Counted from the stretch's first letter, positions 27,581 to 35,765 are shown. The stretch: 64,000 bases of DNA from DATBLE01 sp963837265 (GCA_963837265.1 CAWIMQ010000006.1:372001-436000), one strand, 5' to 3'. Translations and numbers: made by a program. Notes: generated from the sequence alone by a model not told the origin.

Positions 27581-29022
27581 GCGGTGCGGCTGAGCGCGCG
27601 CAGCGCTTCGCTCGCCACCTCGGCGTCGTCGAAGGGGACGACGACGCCGGCCGCCTCCTGGCCGCGCTCGTGACCCTTGCCGGCGATCACGACCACGTCA
27701 CCCGGCTCCGCCCGCTCGACGGCGCTCGCGATCGCCCGCGCCCGATCCGGCTCCACCTCGGGCTCGCCCTCCATCCCGGCGACGATCGCGTCGATGATCG
27801 CCAGCGGATCCTCGCTGCGTGGGTTGTCCGACGTGACGATCGTGGCGTCGGCGAGATCGGAGGCGATCCGGCCCATCAGCGGACGTTTCCCGGAGTCGCG
27901 GTCGCCTCCGCAGCCGAAGACGCAGATCACGCGCCCGGAGGCAAGCTCGCGGGCGGTGCGCAGGACTTTGTCGAGTGCGCCCGGCTTGTGCGCGTAGTCG
28001 ACCACGACCGTGAAGCCCTGGCCCTCGTCCACGGTCTGGAACCTGCCCGGGACGCCGGCGACCGACTCGATCCCCGCCGCGATCGCCTCGCCGGGAAGGC
28101 CGAGCAGGCGGGCAGCCGCGACCGCGGCGAGCACGTTCTCGACGTTGAAACGGCCGCGCAGGCGGGTGCGGAGCTCGATCCCGTCGACGGCCAGCGCCAC
28201 CGGCGTGGCCCGGAGGTCGAGGGCATCGGGGCGGATCTCGGCGTCCTCCGTCAGCCCGTAAGTCAGAAGCGGCGCTCCCCGCCCGCGCAGCTCTTCCGCG
28301 AGCCGCCGCCCGTAGGCGTCGCCGACGTTCAGCGCGGCGGGCGGTGGATCGTCGCCGGTGAACAGCCGGCGCTTGGCCTCGAAGTACTCCTCCATGTCGC
28401 GGTGGAAGTCCAGGTGGTCCTGGTCGAGGTTGGTGAAGACGAGGGTCGAGAAGCGCACGCGGTCGAGGCGGCGAAGCACGGAGCCGTGCGACGTCGCCTC
28501 CATCGCGCAGCTCCGGTCGCCGGCGTCGAGCATCTCGCGGAAGAGACGTTGGAGGTCGATCGCCTCCGCGGTCGTCCGGGTCGCGGGACGGCGCTCGCCG
28601 TCCACCCGCGTCTCGATCGTCCCGAGCAGGCCCGGTCGCCTGCCGGCCACGGCGAGAACTGCGTAGAGGAGGAACGCCGTCGTCGTCTTGCCGCTCGTCC
28701 CGGTCACGCCGGCAACCGCCAGCTCGCCGGTCGGCCGGCCGAAGAACTCGTCGGCCGCGACCGCCATCGCCGCGCGCGAGTCGGAGACGACGAGCTGCGG
28801 CACCGCCAGGTCGAGCGGGCGCTGGACGACCAGCGCGACCGCGCCGTTCGCGACTGCTTCCGGCGCGAAGTCGTGGCCGTCGCGGCGCTCGCCGGGAACG
28901 GAGAAGAAGAGAGAGCCCGGCCGCACCTCCCGGGCGTCGTAGGCGAGGTCGCGTATCTCGGTCGCCGCCGGCCCGACGACCTCCGCCGGCGTGAGCACGG
29001 CGATCAGCCGCTCCAGGTCCAC
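27577..29022 (-). CDS. murE: UDP-MurNAc-L-Ala-D-Glu:meso-DAP ligase
   Basis: A Mur ligase of about 481 residues. It has the N-terminal IRDLAYDAREVRPGSLFFSVPG, the ATP loop GVTGTSGKTTTAF, and TNLDQDHLDFH. The substrate motif SDNPRSEDP specifies meso-diaminopimelate rather than lysine, so the cell wall is predicted to be DAP-type. GTG 29022 is chosen because the conserved region begins soon after. Confidence 0.95.
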   Translation of the reverse strand: MDLERLIAVLTPAEVVGPAATEIRDLAYDAREVRPGSLFFSVPGERRDGHDFAPEAVANGAVALVVQRPLDLAVPQLVVSDSRAAMAVAADEFFGRPTGELAVAGVTGTSGKTTTAFLLYAVLAVAGRRPGLLGTIETRVDGERRPATRTTAEAIDLQRLFREMLDAGDRSCAMEATSHGSVLRRLDRVRFSTLVFTNLDQDHLDFHRDMEEYFEAKRRLFTGDDPPPAALNVGDAYGRRLAEELRGRGAPLLTYGLTEDAEIRPDALDLRATPVALAVDGIELRTRLRGRFNVENVLAAVAAARLLGLPGEAIAAGIESVAGVPGRFQTVDEGQGFTVVVDYAHKPGALDKVLRTARELASGRVICVFGCGGDRDSGKRPLMGRIASDLADATIVTSDNPRSEDPLAIIDAIVAGMEGEPEVEPDRARAIASAVERAEPGDVVVIAGKGHERGQEAAGVVVPFDDAEVASEALRALSRTA

Positions 29023-29140
29023 GACCGGCGAGTCTAGCAGCGGCCCCCGCCGCTGCCCCGGCGCCGAAAGCGCCACCGAAGTGGCCCGTATGCGGGGCTT
29101 TTCACGAGCGACGAACGGTCGGGCGCCGCCCGCCCTCGGC

Positions 29141-30847
29141 CTATCCGAGCGGCGAGGCGCCGGCCGACCGGAGCGACGCCGGATCGTCAGGGGGCACCTC
29201 CAGGTACTGCAGCGCGAACCGGGCGATGTCGCGGAAGGCCGGAGCGGCGACGAGGCCGCCGAAGATCTGGCCGCGCGGCTCGTCGATCGAGACGAGGACG
29301 ACGAGGCGAGGTGAGCTCGCCGGGACGATCCCGACGAACGACGCGACGTAGTTCGTGTCCGAGTAGCCGCCGTGGGGATCGACCTTCGCGGCAGTCCCGG
29401 TCTTGCCCGCGGTGAGATATCCGGGAACCGCCGCCTCCCCGCCCGTGCCCCTGGCGGAGACGACTCCCTGGAGCATCCCCATCAGCTCCCGCGCGATGGG
29501 AGCCGAGACGATCCTGCGGCGCTCGAGCTTCGCGGGCTTGCGCCCGCGCACGTGGTCGACGAGATGCGGCTGCACCCAGACGCCGTGGTCCGCCAGCGCC
29601 GCGTAGGCGGCCACCATCTGGATCGGGGTGACCGCGATGCCCTGGCCGATGGGGACGTTGCCGATCGTCGAGCCCGACCACCGGTCGACCGGCAGGACGA
29701 TGCCTCCGCTCTCCCCCGGGTAGTCGATGCCGGTCGGCGCCCCGAAGCCGAACCGGGTGATCCATTCCCCGAGCCGCTTCTTGCCGAGGAGCTCGGCGAG
29801 CGTGATCGTGCCGATGTTGGAGGAGCGGGCCAGCATCTGCGCCACGGTCATCGTCTCGGTCGGGCGCGGCTCGGCCTCGTCGATCGTCCGATCGGCGACC
29901 TTGATCGACGGGGCGAGCGTGAACGTCGAGTTCGGCGTGACGACGTGATCGGTGAGCACGGCCGCGTACGTCACCACCTTGAAGGTCGATCCCGGCTCAT
30001 AGGTGTCCGTCACCGCCCGGTTGCGCTGCACCCTGCTCGGCGCCTGCGAGAAGGCATTGGCGTCGAAGCCGGGTGCGGTCGCCATCGAGAGGATTCCCCC
30101 GGTAGACGGATCGAGGACGATCGCGGTGCCGTCGAGCGCATGCCACTTCGCCACGGTCGAGCGCAGCACCGATTCGACCTTCGCCTGGAGCGTGTGGTCG
30201 AGAGTGAGGAAGACGTCGTGGCCCGGCTGCTCCGGAGTCGCGCTGACCACGTCGATCGTCCGGCCGAACGGGTCGCGGACGATCGTCTCCTTGCCGGGAC
30301 GCCCGGCCAGGTACGGCTCGAGCCCGAGCTCGAGCCCGGCGATGCCGGTGTTGTCGACACCGGCGTAGCCGAGCACCTGCGAGCCGACGCCGTGCTGCGG
30401 ATAGCTGCGCCGCTCCTCGGGGTAGAAGTCGAGGCCGGCGAGCCCGCGCCGCTCGAGGGCGGCCGCCCGCTCCGGGTCGGCCTTGCGCTCGACGTAGACG
30501 AAGCTCTTCTTCTTGTCGAGCAGCTGCGGGTAGATCCTGTTCGGGTCGATGCCGAGGGCGTGCCCGGCCTCGACCGCGACGCGCTGCGGGTTCCTGATCT
30601 GGCGCGGATCGGCGTAGACGGTCGTCGCCTCCTCGCCGATCGCGAGCGGCGCGCCCATCCGGTCGTAGATCGTCCCTCGCCCGGCCGGGGTCGTCACCGT
30701 CTCGTGGTGCTGCTGGGCGGCGAGCCGCTCGAGCCGGGGGGCGCGGACGACCTGAAGCCAGAACGCCCGCCCGAACGTGACGGCGAAGGCGAGCGCCAGG
30801 ACGGCGAGCAGCAGGCGGATCCGGCGGTTCGCCAGCCGCGGGCTCAT
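29141..30847 (-). CDS. ftsI: Septal peptidoglycan transpeptidase (class B PBP, FtsI/PbpB)
   Basis: A 568-residue penicillin-binding protein that crosslinks septal wall with FtsW. It has an N-terminal membrane anchor (about residues 10-32) and a PBP dimerisation domain from residue 56 (AGRGTIYDRMG). The transpeptidase triad is S287-x2-K290 (GSTFK), SSN at 342-344 and KTGT at 482-485. No PASTA repeats follow. ATG 30847 follows the ftsL stop immediately. Confidence 0.95.
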   Translation of the reverse strand: MSPRLANRRIRLLLAVLALAFAVTFGRAFWLQVVRAPRLERLAAQQHHETVTTPAGRGTIYDRMGAPLAIGEEATTVYADPRQIRNPQRVAVEAGHALGIDPNRIYPQLLDKKKSFVYVERKADPERAAALERRGLAGLDFYPEERRSYPQHGVGSQVLGYAGVDNTGIAGLELGLEPYLAGRPGKETIVRDPFGRTIDVVSATPEQPGHDVFLTLDHTLQAKVESVLRSTVAKWHALDGTAIVLDPSTGGILSMATAPGFDANAFSQAPSRVQRNRAVTDTYEPGSTFKVVTYAAVLTDHVVTPNSTFTLAPSIKVADRTIDEAEPRPTETMTVAQMLARSSNIGTITLAELLGKKRLGEWITRFGFGAPTGIDYPGESGGIVLPVDRWSGSTIGNVPIGQGIAVTPIQMVAAYAALADHGVWVQPHLVDHVRGRKPAKLERRRIVSAPIARELMGMLQGVVSARGTGGEAAVPGYLTAGKTGTAAKVDPHGGYSDTNYVASFVGIVPASSPRLVVLVSIDEPRGQIFGGLVAAPAFRDIARFALQYLEVPPDDPASLRSAGASPLG

Positions 30848-30848
30848 C

Positions 30849-31202
30849 TCACGGCTTGAGACGGATGTAGGTGGTCTCCTGGGCGAGTGCCGGCTGAACT
30901 CCGAGCTGCTTCCTCGCGAGCGCCTGGATTCGCGCCGCCGCCTGGGCGCTCGAGAGCTGCGACGCGAGGGCGGCGTTGTCGGCGCGCAGGCGCGTGCGGT
31001 CGCGGCTGAGCTGGTCGAGCCGGATGTTCAGCCGGAGCACGGCGACGTTCATGAAGACGACGCCGGCGAGGAGGACGCCGATCACCGCGATCCAGACCAC
31101 TCCGCCTGCGACGCGCGTTCGCCGCGCGGCACGCGGCCGGGGACGCGGGACGGCGGCCGGAGCCGGGGGGGCCTCGGCCCGCGCAGGGGCGATCACCGCC
31201 AC
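30849..31202 (-). CDS. ftsL: FtsL/DivIC-like cell division protein
   Basis: A 117-residue bitopic protein: an Ala/Pro/Arg-rich cytoplasmic tail, one membrane segment (VWIAVIGVLLAGVVFMNVAV), then a coiled coil with leucines (LRLNIRLDQLSRDRTRLRA) and a short IQALARKQLGVQPA tail. It bridges FtsQ, FtsB and FtsW/FtsI. GTG 31202 overlaps the rsmH TAG by one base. Identification rests on topology and position between rsmH and ftsI. Confidence 0.85.
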   Translation of the reverse strand: MAVIAPARAEAPPAPAAVPRPRPRAARRTRVAGGVVWIAVIGVLLAGVVFMNVAVLRLNIRLDQLSRDRTRLRADNAALASQLSSAQAAARIQALARKQLGVQPALAQETTYIRLKP

Positions 31203-32161
31203 TACGCCGTCCGCTCCGCAGCGCGCAGCCGCGCCGAGGCGGCGCGCGGGTTCAGCGCCGCCTCGCGCGCGGTCGGGCGCACGGGCCTGGGCGTGAGGAT
31301 GCGCAGCGCCGGCTCGTGGCCGCAGACGCAGACGGGGAAGTCGGGCGGGCAGGTGCATCCGCGCGCCTCCGCGCGAAACCAGCGCTTCACGATCCGGTCT
31401 TCGAGCGAGTGGAACGCGATCACCGCGATCCGGCCGCCCGGACGCAGCATCTCCTCGGCGGCGGGAAGCACGGCCTCGAGCGCCTCCAGCTCGTCGTTGA
31501 CCGCGATCCGGAGCGCCTGGAAGACCCGCTTCGCCGGATGCCCTTCGCCGAAGCGGGCAGGCGCGGGGATCGCCGCCTTGATCGTGTCGACCAGCTCGCC
31601 GGTTCGCTCGAAGCCCTCCCTGCGCCGCCGGCGGACGATCGCCCGCGCAATCTGCCGCGCGTACCGCTCCTCGCCGTAGCGGCGGAAGATCAGGGCCAGC
31701 TCCCGCTCGTCGGCCTCGTTGACGAGCTCGCGCGCGGACCGGTCGGCCGAGGGATCCATCCGCATGTCGAGCGGTGCGTCCGCCGCGTACGAGAAGCCGC
31801 GCTCCGGCCGGTCGAGCTGCATGCTGGAGACCCCGAGGTCGAGCAGGACGGCGTCGGCACGCACGCCGTTCTCGGCGAGCTGGGTGATCACGATCGAGAA
31901 GTCCCCGCGGAGGAACCGCGCGGGCACGCCCGCCGTCCGCCGGAAGCGCTCGAAGTACGGGCGCACGGTGGGGTCGCGGTCGATCGCGATCACCTTGCCG
32001 CGCCCGCGGAGGTCGGGGGCGAGCAGCGTGGCGTGGCCGCCGGCGCCGAAGGTCCCGTCGACGAGGGTGTCCCCCGGCTCGAGCGCGAGCAGCGCGCGCA
32101 CCTCGTCCGCGAGAACCGGGACGTGGTCAGTCGTGTTGGGTTGCAAGACGTTCGGCAACAT
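31202..32161 (-). CDS. rsmH: 16S rRNA (cytosine1402-N4)-methyltransferase
   Basis: SAM methylase modifying C1402 in the ribosomal P site. It shows DHVPVLADEV, LVDGTFGAGGHA (SAM loop), LLDLGVSSMQLD, RGFSYAADAPLDMRMD and VIAFHSLEDRIVKRWF. ATG 32161 has GGGGA at good spacing; ATG 32170 and TTG 32146 are alternatives. The start lies inside the end of mraZ, a 35-nt overlap. Confidence 0.95.
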   Translation of the reverse strand: MLPNVLQPNTTDHVPVLADEVRALLALEPGDTLVDGTFGAGGHATLLAPDLRGRGKVIAIDRDPTVRPYFERFRRTAGVPARFLRGDFSIVITQLAENGVRADAVLLDLGVSSMQLDRPERGFSYAADAPLDMRMDPSADRSARELVNEADERELALIFRRYGEERYARQIARAIVRRRRREGFERTGELVDTIKAAIPAPARFGEGHPAKRVFQALRIAVNDELEALEAVLPAAEEMLRPGGRIAVIAFHSLEDRIVKRWFRAEARGCTCPPDFPVCVCGHEPALRILTPRPVRPTAREAALNPRAASARLRAAERTA

Positions 32162-32561
32162 GCTCTGCATTCCCCATGACCTCCTTGAGCTGCGCCCGCC
32201 AGGCGCTGCGATCCCAGATCTCGATGCGGCCCCGCATGCCGACGACCACGACCTCGCGGCCCAGCTTGGCGTGGTCGATCAGCGGAGCCGGGACCATCAC
32301 GCGGCCCTGCTTGTCGGGCTTCGCCTCGACGGCCCCCGTGTAGTAGAACCGCTCCAGGACGCGGGTCTCGCGGCGGAGCGGGTTGAGCCCGGACAGCTCG
32401 CGCTCGACCAGCCGGCGCCAGTCATCGGCAGGATAGGCCTCGACACAGGCGTCGAGGCCCCGGGTGAGCACCACGCCGCCCGCCATCGCCGCACGGAACC
32501 TGGCCGGCAGCGTGAGCCGGTTCTTGTCGTCGAGTGTGTGCTCGAATTCGCCGAGTAGCAT
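32127..32561 (-). CDS. mraZ: Transcriptional regulator MraZ
   Basis: A 144-residue protein with two SpoVT/AbrB-like halves. The first has MLLGEFEHTLDDKNRLTLPARFR and the second VEAKPDKQGRVMVPAPL, the DNA-binding strands of MraZ. It binds repeated TGGGN boxes upstream of its own gene and represses or tunes the dcw operon. ATG 32561 is the conserved start, about 10 nt after the predicted transcription start. Confidence 0.95.
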   Translation of the reverse strand: MLLGEFEHTLDDKNRLTLPARFRAAMAGGVVLTRGLDACVEAYPADDWRRLVERELSGLNPLRRETRVLERFYYTGAVEAKPDKQGRVMVPAPLIDHAKLGREVVVVGMRGRIEIWDRSAWRAQLKEVMGNAEHVAERLATQHD

Positions 32562-32577
32562 CGGTCCACGTGGCTCC

Positions 32578-32629
32578 ACCTTACCCCACAATCACCCACA
32601 GTTCAAGGTTGGACGCCCAAGATCACCCA
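32578..32629 (-). promoter_or_regulatory. mra promoter with four MraZ boxes
   Basis: On the minus strand TTGAAC (32601-32606) is followed after 17 nt by TAAGGT (32578-32583). MraZ boxes are TGGGTG (32624-32629), TGGGCG (32614-32619), TGGGTG (32593-32598) and TGGGGT (32583-32588). Each pair has a 10-bp period and the pairs are 21 bp apart, so all four face one side of the helix. The inner boxes cover the promoter spacer and -10, which fits autorepression. Confidence 0.8.
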
Positions 32630-32683
32630 CAATGGTGAGAGAGCGGCCTCACGCCGCGGCACGGGGCGGCGTTAGCGTCCAGG

Positions 32684-33145
32684 ATGGAGCGCGTGGCGAT
32701 CCCCCCGTTCGAGCGGTTCTACGACGAGCACCGAGGCGAGGTCTTCGGGCTACTCGTCCGGCGGCTCGGGCGGCAGCGCGCCGAGGACGCCTTCCAGGAG
32801 ACGTTCCTGCGCGCCCTGCGGGCGTACGCGGCGCTCCGGCACGGCGACCACCTCCGCGCCTGGGTGCTGACGATCGCCCGCCACGTCGCGGTCGACGCGC
32901 ACCGCCGCGAGCGGCCGACGGCCGAGCTCGAGGAGCCGGTCGAGCTGCCGCGGCGCCCCGCCTACGCGCAGCTCGAGCACCTGATGGGCGACCTGCCCCC
33001 GACCGAGCGGGCGGCCGTCGTCCTCCGTTACGCCTACGACCTGCCGTATGCAGCCATCGGCGCGGCTCTCGGCTCGACCGAGGAGGCCGCGCGCCAGGCA
33101 GCCTCGGCCGGCGTACGCCGCATCCGCAGAAGGGAGCTTCCATGA
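32684..33145 (+). CDS. ECF-type RNA polymerase sigma factor
   Basis: 153 residues with both ECF domains. Sigma2 is about residues 8-75 (FERFYDEHRGEVFGLLVRRL, then AEDAFQETFLRALR and RAWVLTIARHVAVDAHRR). Sigma4 is about 100-150 (LPPTERAAVVLRYAYDLPYAAIGAALG with its helix-turn-helix). No anti-sigma gene is adjacent. Instead the stop overlaps the ogt start (ATGA). It is divergent from mraZ. Confidence 0.9.
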   Translation: MERVAIPPFERFYDEHRGEVFGLLVRRLGRQRAEDAFQETFLRALRAYAALRHGDHLRAWVLTIARHVAVDAHRRERPTAELEEPVELPRRPAYAQLEHLMGDLPPTERAAVVLRYAYDLPYAAIGAALGSTEEAARQAASAGVRRIRRRELP

Positions 33146-33702
33146 ACGTGCCTGCCGATCTCGACCGCCGCTTCCGCGACGCCGCCGACCACGAGGGCCT
33201 GGTCGACGTCGCCTACGATCTCGCCGACACGCCCGTCGGAGAGCTCCTCGTCGCCGTGAGCGAGCGCGGCCTCTGCCGCATCGCCTACCGGCCGGACGAG
33301 GCCCTCGACGAGCTCAGCGGCGACTTCGGCGCCCGTGTCCTCCGCCTGCCCCGCCGGCTCGACCGCGTCCGCCGGGAGCTCGACGAGTACTTCGAAGGGC
33401 GGCGCCGCGAGTTCGATCTCGAGACCGACCTCTCCCCCGTGCCCGCATTCCAGCGGCTGGCGTTGCACGAGCTCGCCCGCGTGCCCTTCGGCAAGGTGAC
33501 GACGTACGGGGAGCTGGCGGCGAAGATCGGCAAGCCGCGGGCCGCCCGCGCGGTCGGCGGCGCGATGAACCGCAACCCGATCCCGATCGTCCTCCCGTGC
33601 CACCGGGTGATCGGCGCGGGCGGATCGCTCGTCGGCTACGGCGGCGGGCTCGACCGCAAGGTCGCCCTCCTCCGCCTCGAAGGAGCCCTTCGCGAAGCTT
33701 GA
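33142..33702 (+). CDS. ogt: Methylated-DNA-[protein]-cysteine S-methyltransferase
   Basis: A 186-residue suicide repair protein that takes the methyl or alkyl group from O6-alkylguanine. The acceptor is C153 in IPIVLPCHRVIG. The helix-turn-helix region (PFGKVTTYGELAAKIGKP) and Asn hinge (GGAMNRNP) are present. The first 20 residues (DLDRRFRDAADHEGLVD) extend beyond the usual N-terminus. ATG 33142 overlaps the sigma factor stop, so the alkyl-repair gene is translated together with the sigma gene. Confidence 0.93.
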   Translation: MNVPADLDRRFRDAADHEGLVDVAYDLADTPVGELLVAVSERGLCRIAYRPDEALDELSGDFGARVLRLPRRLDRVRRELDEYFEGRRREFDLETDLSPVPAFQRLALHELARVPFGKVTTYGELAAKIGKPRAARAVGGAMNRNPIPIVLPCHRVIGAGGSLVGYGGGLDRKVALLRLEGALREA

Positions 33703-33748
33703 CGCCGACAACACGTAAGTCTAGACTTACCGTAAGTTATGGCTTACG
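33699..33748 (+). promoter_or_regulatory. ArsR-type promoter/operator with tandem GTAAG-N6-CTTAC sites
   Basis: TTGACG (33699-33704), a 17-nt spacer and TAGACT (33722-33727) form a promoter. Two palindromes GTAAG-N6-CTTAC lie at 33715-33730 and 33732-33747, one base apart (17-bp period). The first is a perfect 16-bp palindrome over the -10, and the second covers the likely start site and the ATG at 33739. This fits autoregulation by the encoded ArsR protein and a nearly leaderless mRNA. Confidence 0.75.
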
Positions 33749-34170
33749 AATCTGGACACGTATCCCGTCGCCGCGACCGACACGGCGGGCGCGGCACACA
33801 GGCGCCGGCCGGCAGCCGGCGACGCGAGCGACGAGCAAAGGAGAGGGCTCGCGGGGCGACCACGGGCTCCCCCGCACTGGACGCGCTGGGCGATGCGACC
33901 CGGCGGGAGATCATGGAGCGGCTCCGCGAGGGCCCGCGCGCGGTCGGCGAGATCGCAGCGGTGCTGCCGGTGTCACGCCCGGCGGTGTCGCAGCATCTGC
34001 GCGTCCTGAAGGAGGCAGGGCTCGTGACCGAGCGAAAGGAGGGGACGCGCAGGATCTACGGGGTCGAGGCGAAGGCGATCGCCGACCTGCGCGCCTATTT
34101 CGACAGCTTCTGGGAGCAGGCCCTCACCGGGTTCAAGGTGGCGGCCGAGAGTGAAGGGGGAACCGGATGA
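33739..34170 (+). CDS. ArsR-family transcriptional regulator
   Basis: A 143-residue winged-helix repressor. The core (about residues 45-130) has LDALGDATRREIMERLREGP, the recognition helix VSRPAVSQHLRVLKEAGLV and the wing RKEGTRRIYGVE, ending in an FDSFWEQAL helix typical of regulators paired with SRPBCC proteins. No metal-binding Cys motif is seen. Residues about 10-45 are basic and correspond to a copy of the dispersed repeat. No other ATG, GTG or TTG lies in frame before the core, so ATG 33739 is required. It ends on the SRPBCC start (ATGA). Confidence 0.9.
   Translation: MAYESGHVSRRRDRHGGRGTQAPAGSRRRERRAKERARGATTGSPALDALGDATRREIMERLREGPRAVGEIAAVLPVSRPAVSQHLRVLKEAGLVTERKEGTRRIYGVEAKAIADLRAYFDSFWEQALTGFKVAAESEGGTG
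33766..33874 (+). repeat. Dispersed repeat, copy B, inside arsR-family gene
   Basis: It shares CGTCGCCGCGACCGAC, GCGGGCGC, GCACACAG, GGCGACGCGAGCGA, AAAGGAG and the ACCnnGGGnnCCCCCG end with copy C at 56443. The terminal hairpin is eroded (ACCACGGGCTCCCCC). It is read as part of the ArsR protein. Confidence 0.7.
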
Positions 34171-34628
34171 GCAACGCGCAGGCCGCGGTCGCCGCGGTCC
34201 GCAAGAGCCTCGTCGTCGGGTGCAGCCCGGACCGGGCGTTCGCGGTCTTCACGCGGGAGATCGGCACCTGGTGGCCGACGCGCACCCACCACTCGATCGG
34301 CAGGGAGAAGATCGTCCAGGTCGTCTTCGAGGAGCGCGTCGGCGGCCGGATCTTCGAGCGGCATGCCGACGGAGGCGAGGCCGACTGGGGCAGCGTCCTC
34401 GTCTGGGAGCCGCCCCGGCGGTTGGTGATGAGCTGGCATCCCGGCGGCGACGCCTCGCACGCGACCGAGCTGGAGGTTCGTTTCGCGGAGGAGGACGCCG
34501 GCTCGCGCGTCGACCTGGAGCATCGCGGCTGGGAGATTCACGCCGGAGAGGCTGCGGAGATGCAGGGGAGCTACGACTCCGGCTGGGACGAGGTCCTCGG
34601 CTACTACGCTCGCCACCTGGGCGTCTGA
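34167..34628 (+). CDS. SRPBCC (AHSA1/START-like) domain protein
   Basis: A 153-residue helix-grip protein of the activator-of-Hsp90-like group. It shows VVGCSPDRAFAVFTREIGTWWP at the N-terminus, GGRIFERHADG, WGSVLVWEPPRRLVMSW and a final GWDEVLGYYARHL helix. Such proteins bind hydrophobic ligands and are often encoded after an ArsR regulator, as here. The ligand is unknown. The stop overlaps the following cupin start. Confidence 0.9.
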   Translation: MSNAQAAVAAVRKSLVVGCSPDRAFAVFTREIGTWWPTRTHHSIGREKIVQVVFEERVGGRIFERHADGGEADWGSVLVWEPPRRLVMSWHPGGDASHATELEVRFAEEDAGSRVDLEHRGWEIHAGEAAEMQGSYDSGWDEVLGYYARHLGV

Positions 34629-34983
34629 TGGGCTACACCGTCGTCGACGTCGAGGAGCTGGAGCCGGCCGGCCCCGGGGGCGTGGTGCGGTTCGTCCGTC
34701 GCGAGCTCGGCGTCGAGGCGTTCGGGATCAACTGGTTCAAGCTCCCGGCCGGCGCGGCCGGGCGTGAGCACGACGAGGCAGATTCGCGCCAGGAGGAGGT
34801 CGCCGTCGTCGTCGCCGGGTCCGGACTGTGGCGGATCGACGGCGAGGAGGTGCCGGTCCGAGCCGGCACGTTCCTGCGGTTCGACCCGGACACGACCCGC
34901 TGCCCGTCGCGGGCCCCGACGGGATGACCTTCGTCGCGATCGGCTCCCGCCGCGGCAGCTACGAGGCACGCGGCCCGTTCTGA
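34628..34983 (+). pseudogene. Cupin-domain protein gene with a single-base frameshift
   Basis: From ATG 34628 the frame reads GYTVVDVEELEPAG through a cupin core (EVAVVVAGSGLWRIDGEEV, then RAGTFLRFDPDTTRCP) and stops at 34925-34927. One base back the other frame continues smoothly as VAGPDGMTFVAIGSRRGSYE to a TGA at 34981-34983. The joined product of about 118 residues looks like a normal cupin. Causes may be a real mutation, a sequencing error at CTGCCCGTC, or -1 frameshifting. It is the third gene of the ArsR operon. Confidence 0.75.
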
Positions 34984-34984
34984 G

Positions 34985-35743
34985 TCAACGCCTGGCCGAT
35001 CGGATCAGGAACACGACCGGCACGGCGACGACGGCCGCGCCGAGCACGGCGAGAAACGCCCAGACGTAGCCGATCCCGATCCGGCCGTGCGGCGGCGCCG
35101 CGACGACCGCCTGGGGAGCCAGGTCGGCCTGGGACTGGACCTCGGTACCGCCCATGGTGGCGGCGGGAACGATCGAGTCCACGAGCCAGCGGCCGCCCAT
35201 CCGCTTCACGTCGACGTTGAAGATGATCCCCGGGCTCGTCTCGCGGGGGGCCGGGAGGAGCGAGAGATCGAGCCCGACCTCGTCGGGATACGACCAGTCG
35301 ACGCGGAAGCCGTGCAGGCTTCCCCGGGCGTGATACGGCATCACCGGCAGCTCTCCCCTCAGCCAATCCTTCCTCGACGCGCTTCGACGGAGTGCCGGGG
35401 TCGAGAGGCGCCAGGCCAGCGCCGGGTCCTTTCGCTCGACGCCGCCGGCGACGAACCCGTCCAGAAGCGTCTTGATCTCGCGCCGGTCGGCGGGGGCCAG
35501 CGGCACGGACCTCGGCTGCCGGTAGAACTGGACCGGTCGGCTGTCGAAGTGCTGCTGCACCTTGCCGCCCCGGTTGCCGATGAGCACGATCCCGATCGCG
35601 ATCGCACCGGCGACGGCCAGGGCGAGCACGACGCGCAGAGCGCGGCGGCGGAAACGCGGCGAGTCGAGTCTCCTCGGCACCTGTCTCCCTAGGATCGCAC
35701 GCCGCGTCCAGACGTCGCCGCCCATCCGTTCCGACACCGTCAT
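34985..35743 (-). CDS. Bitopic membrane protein, unknown function
   Basis: 252 residues. A membrane segment at about 36-56 (ALRVVLALAVAGAIAIGIVLIG) is followed by an extracellular domain of about 165 residues with FVAGGVERKDPALAWRLSTPAL, a pattern like NTF2-like stress-associated domains. A second membrane segment lies near the C-terminus (YVWAFLAVLGAAVVAVPVVF). ATG 35743. It is convergent with the ArsR operon and follows the degenerate-receiver regulator gene. No function can be assigned. Confidence 0.65.
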   Translation of the reverse strand: MTVSERMGGDVWTRRAILGRQVPRRLDSPRFRRRALRVVLALAVAGAIAIGIVLIGNRGGKVQQHFDSRPVQFYRQPRSVPLAPADRREIKTLLDGFVAGGVERKDPALAWRLSTPALRRSASRKDWLRGELPVMPYHARGSLHGFRVDWSYPDEVGLDLSLLPAPRETSPGIIFNVDVKRMGGRWLVDSIVPAATMGGTEVQSQADLAPQAVVAAPPHGRIGIGYVWAFLAVLGAAVVAVPVVFLIRSARR

Positions 35744-35765
35744 AGCATAATCGCCGGTGTCTCGG

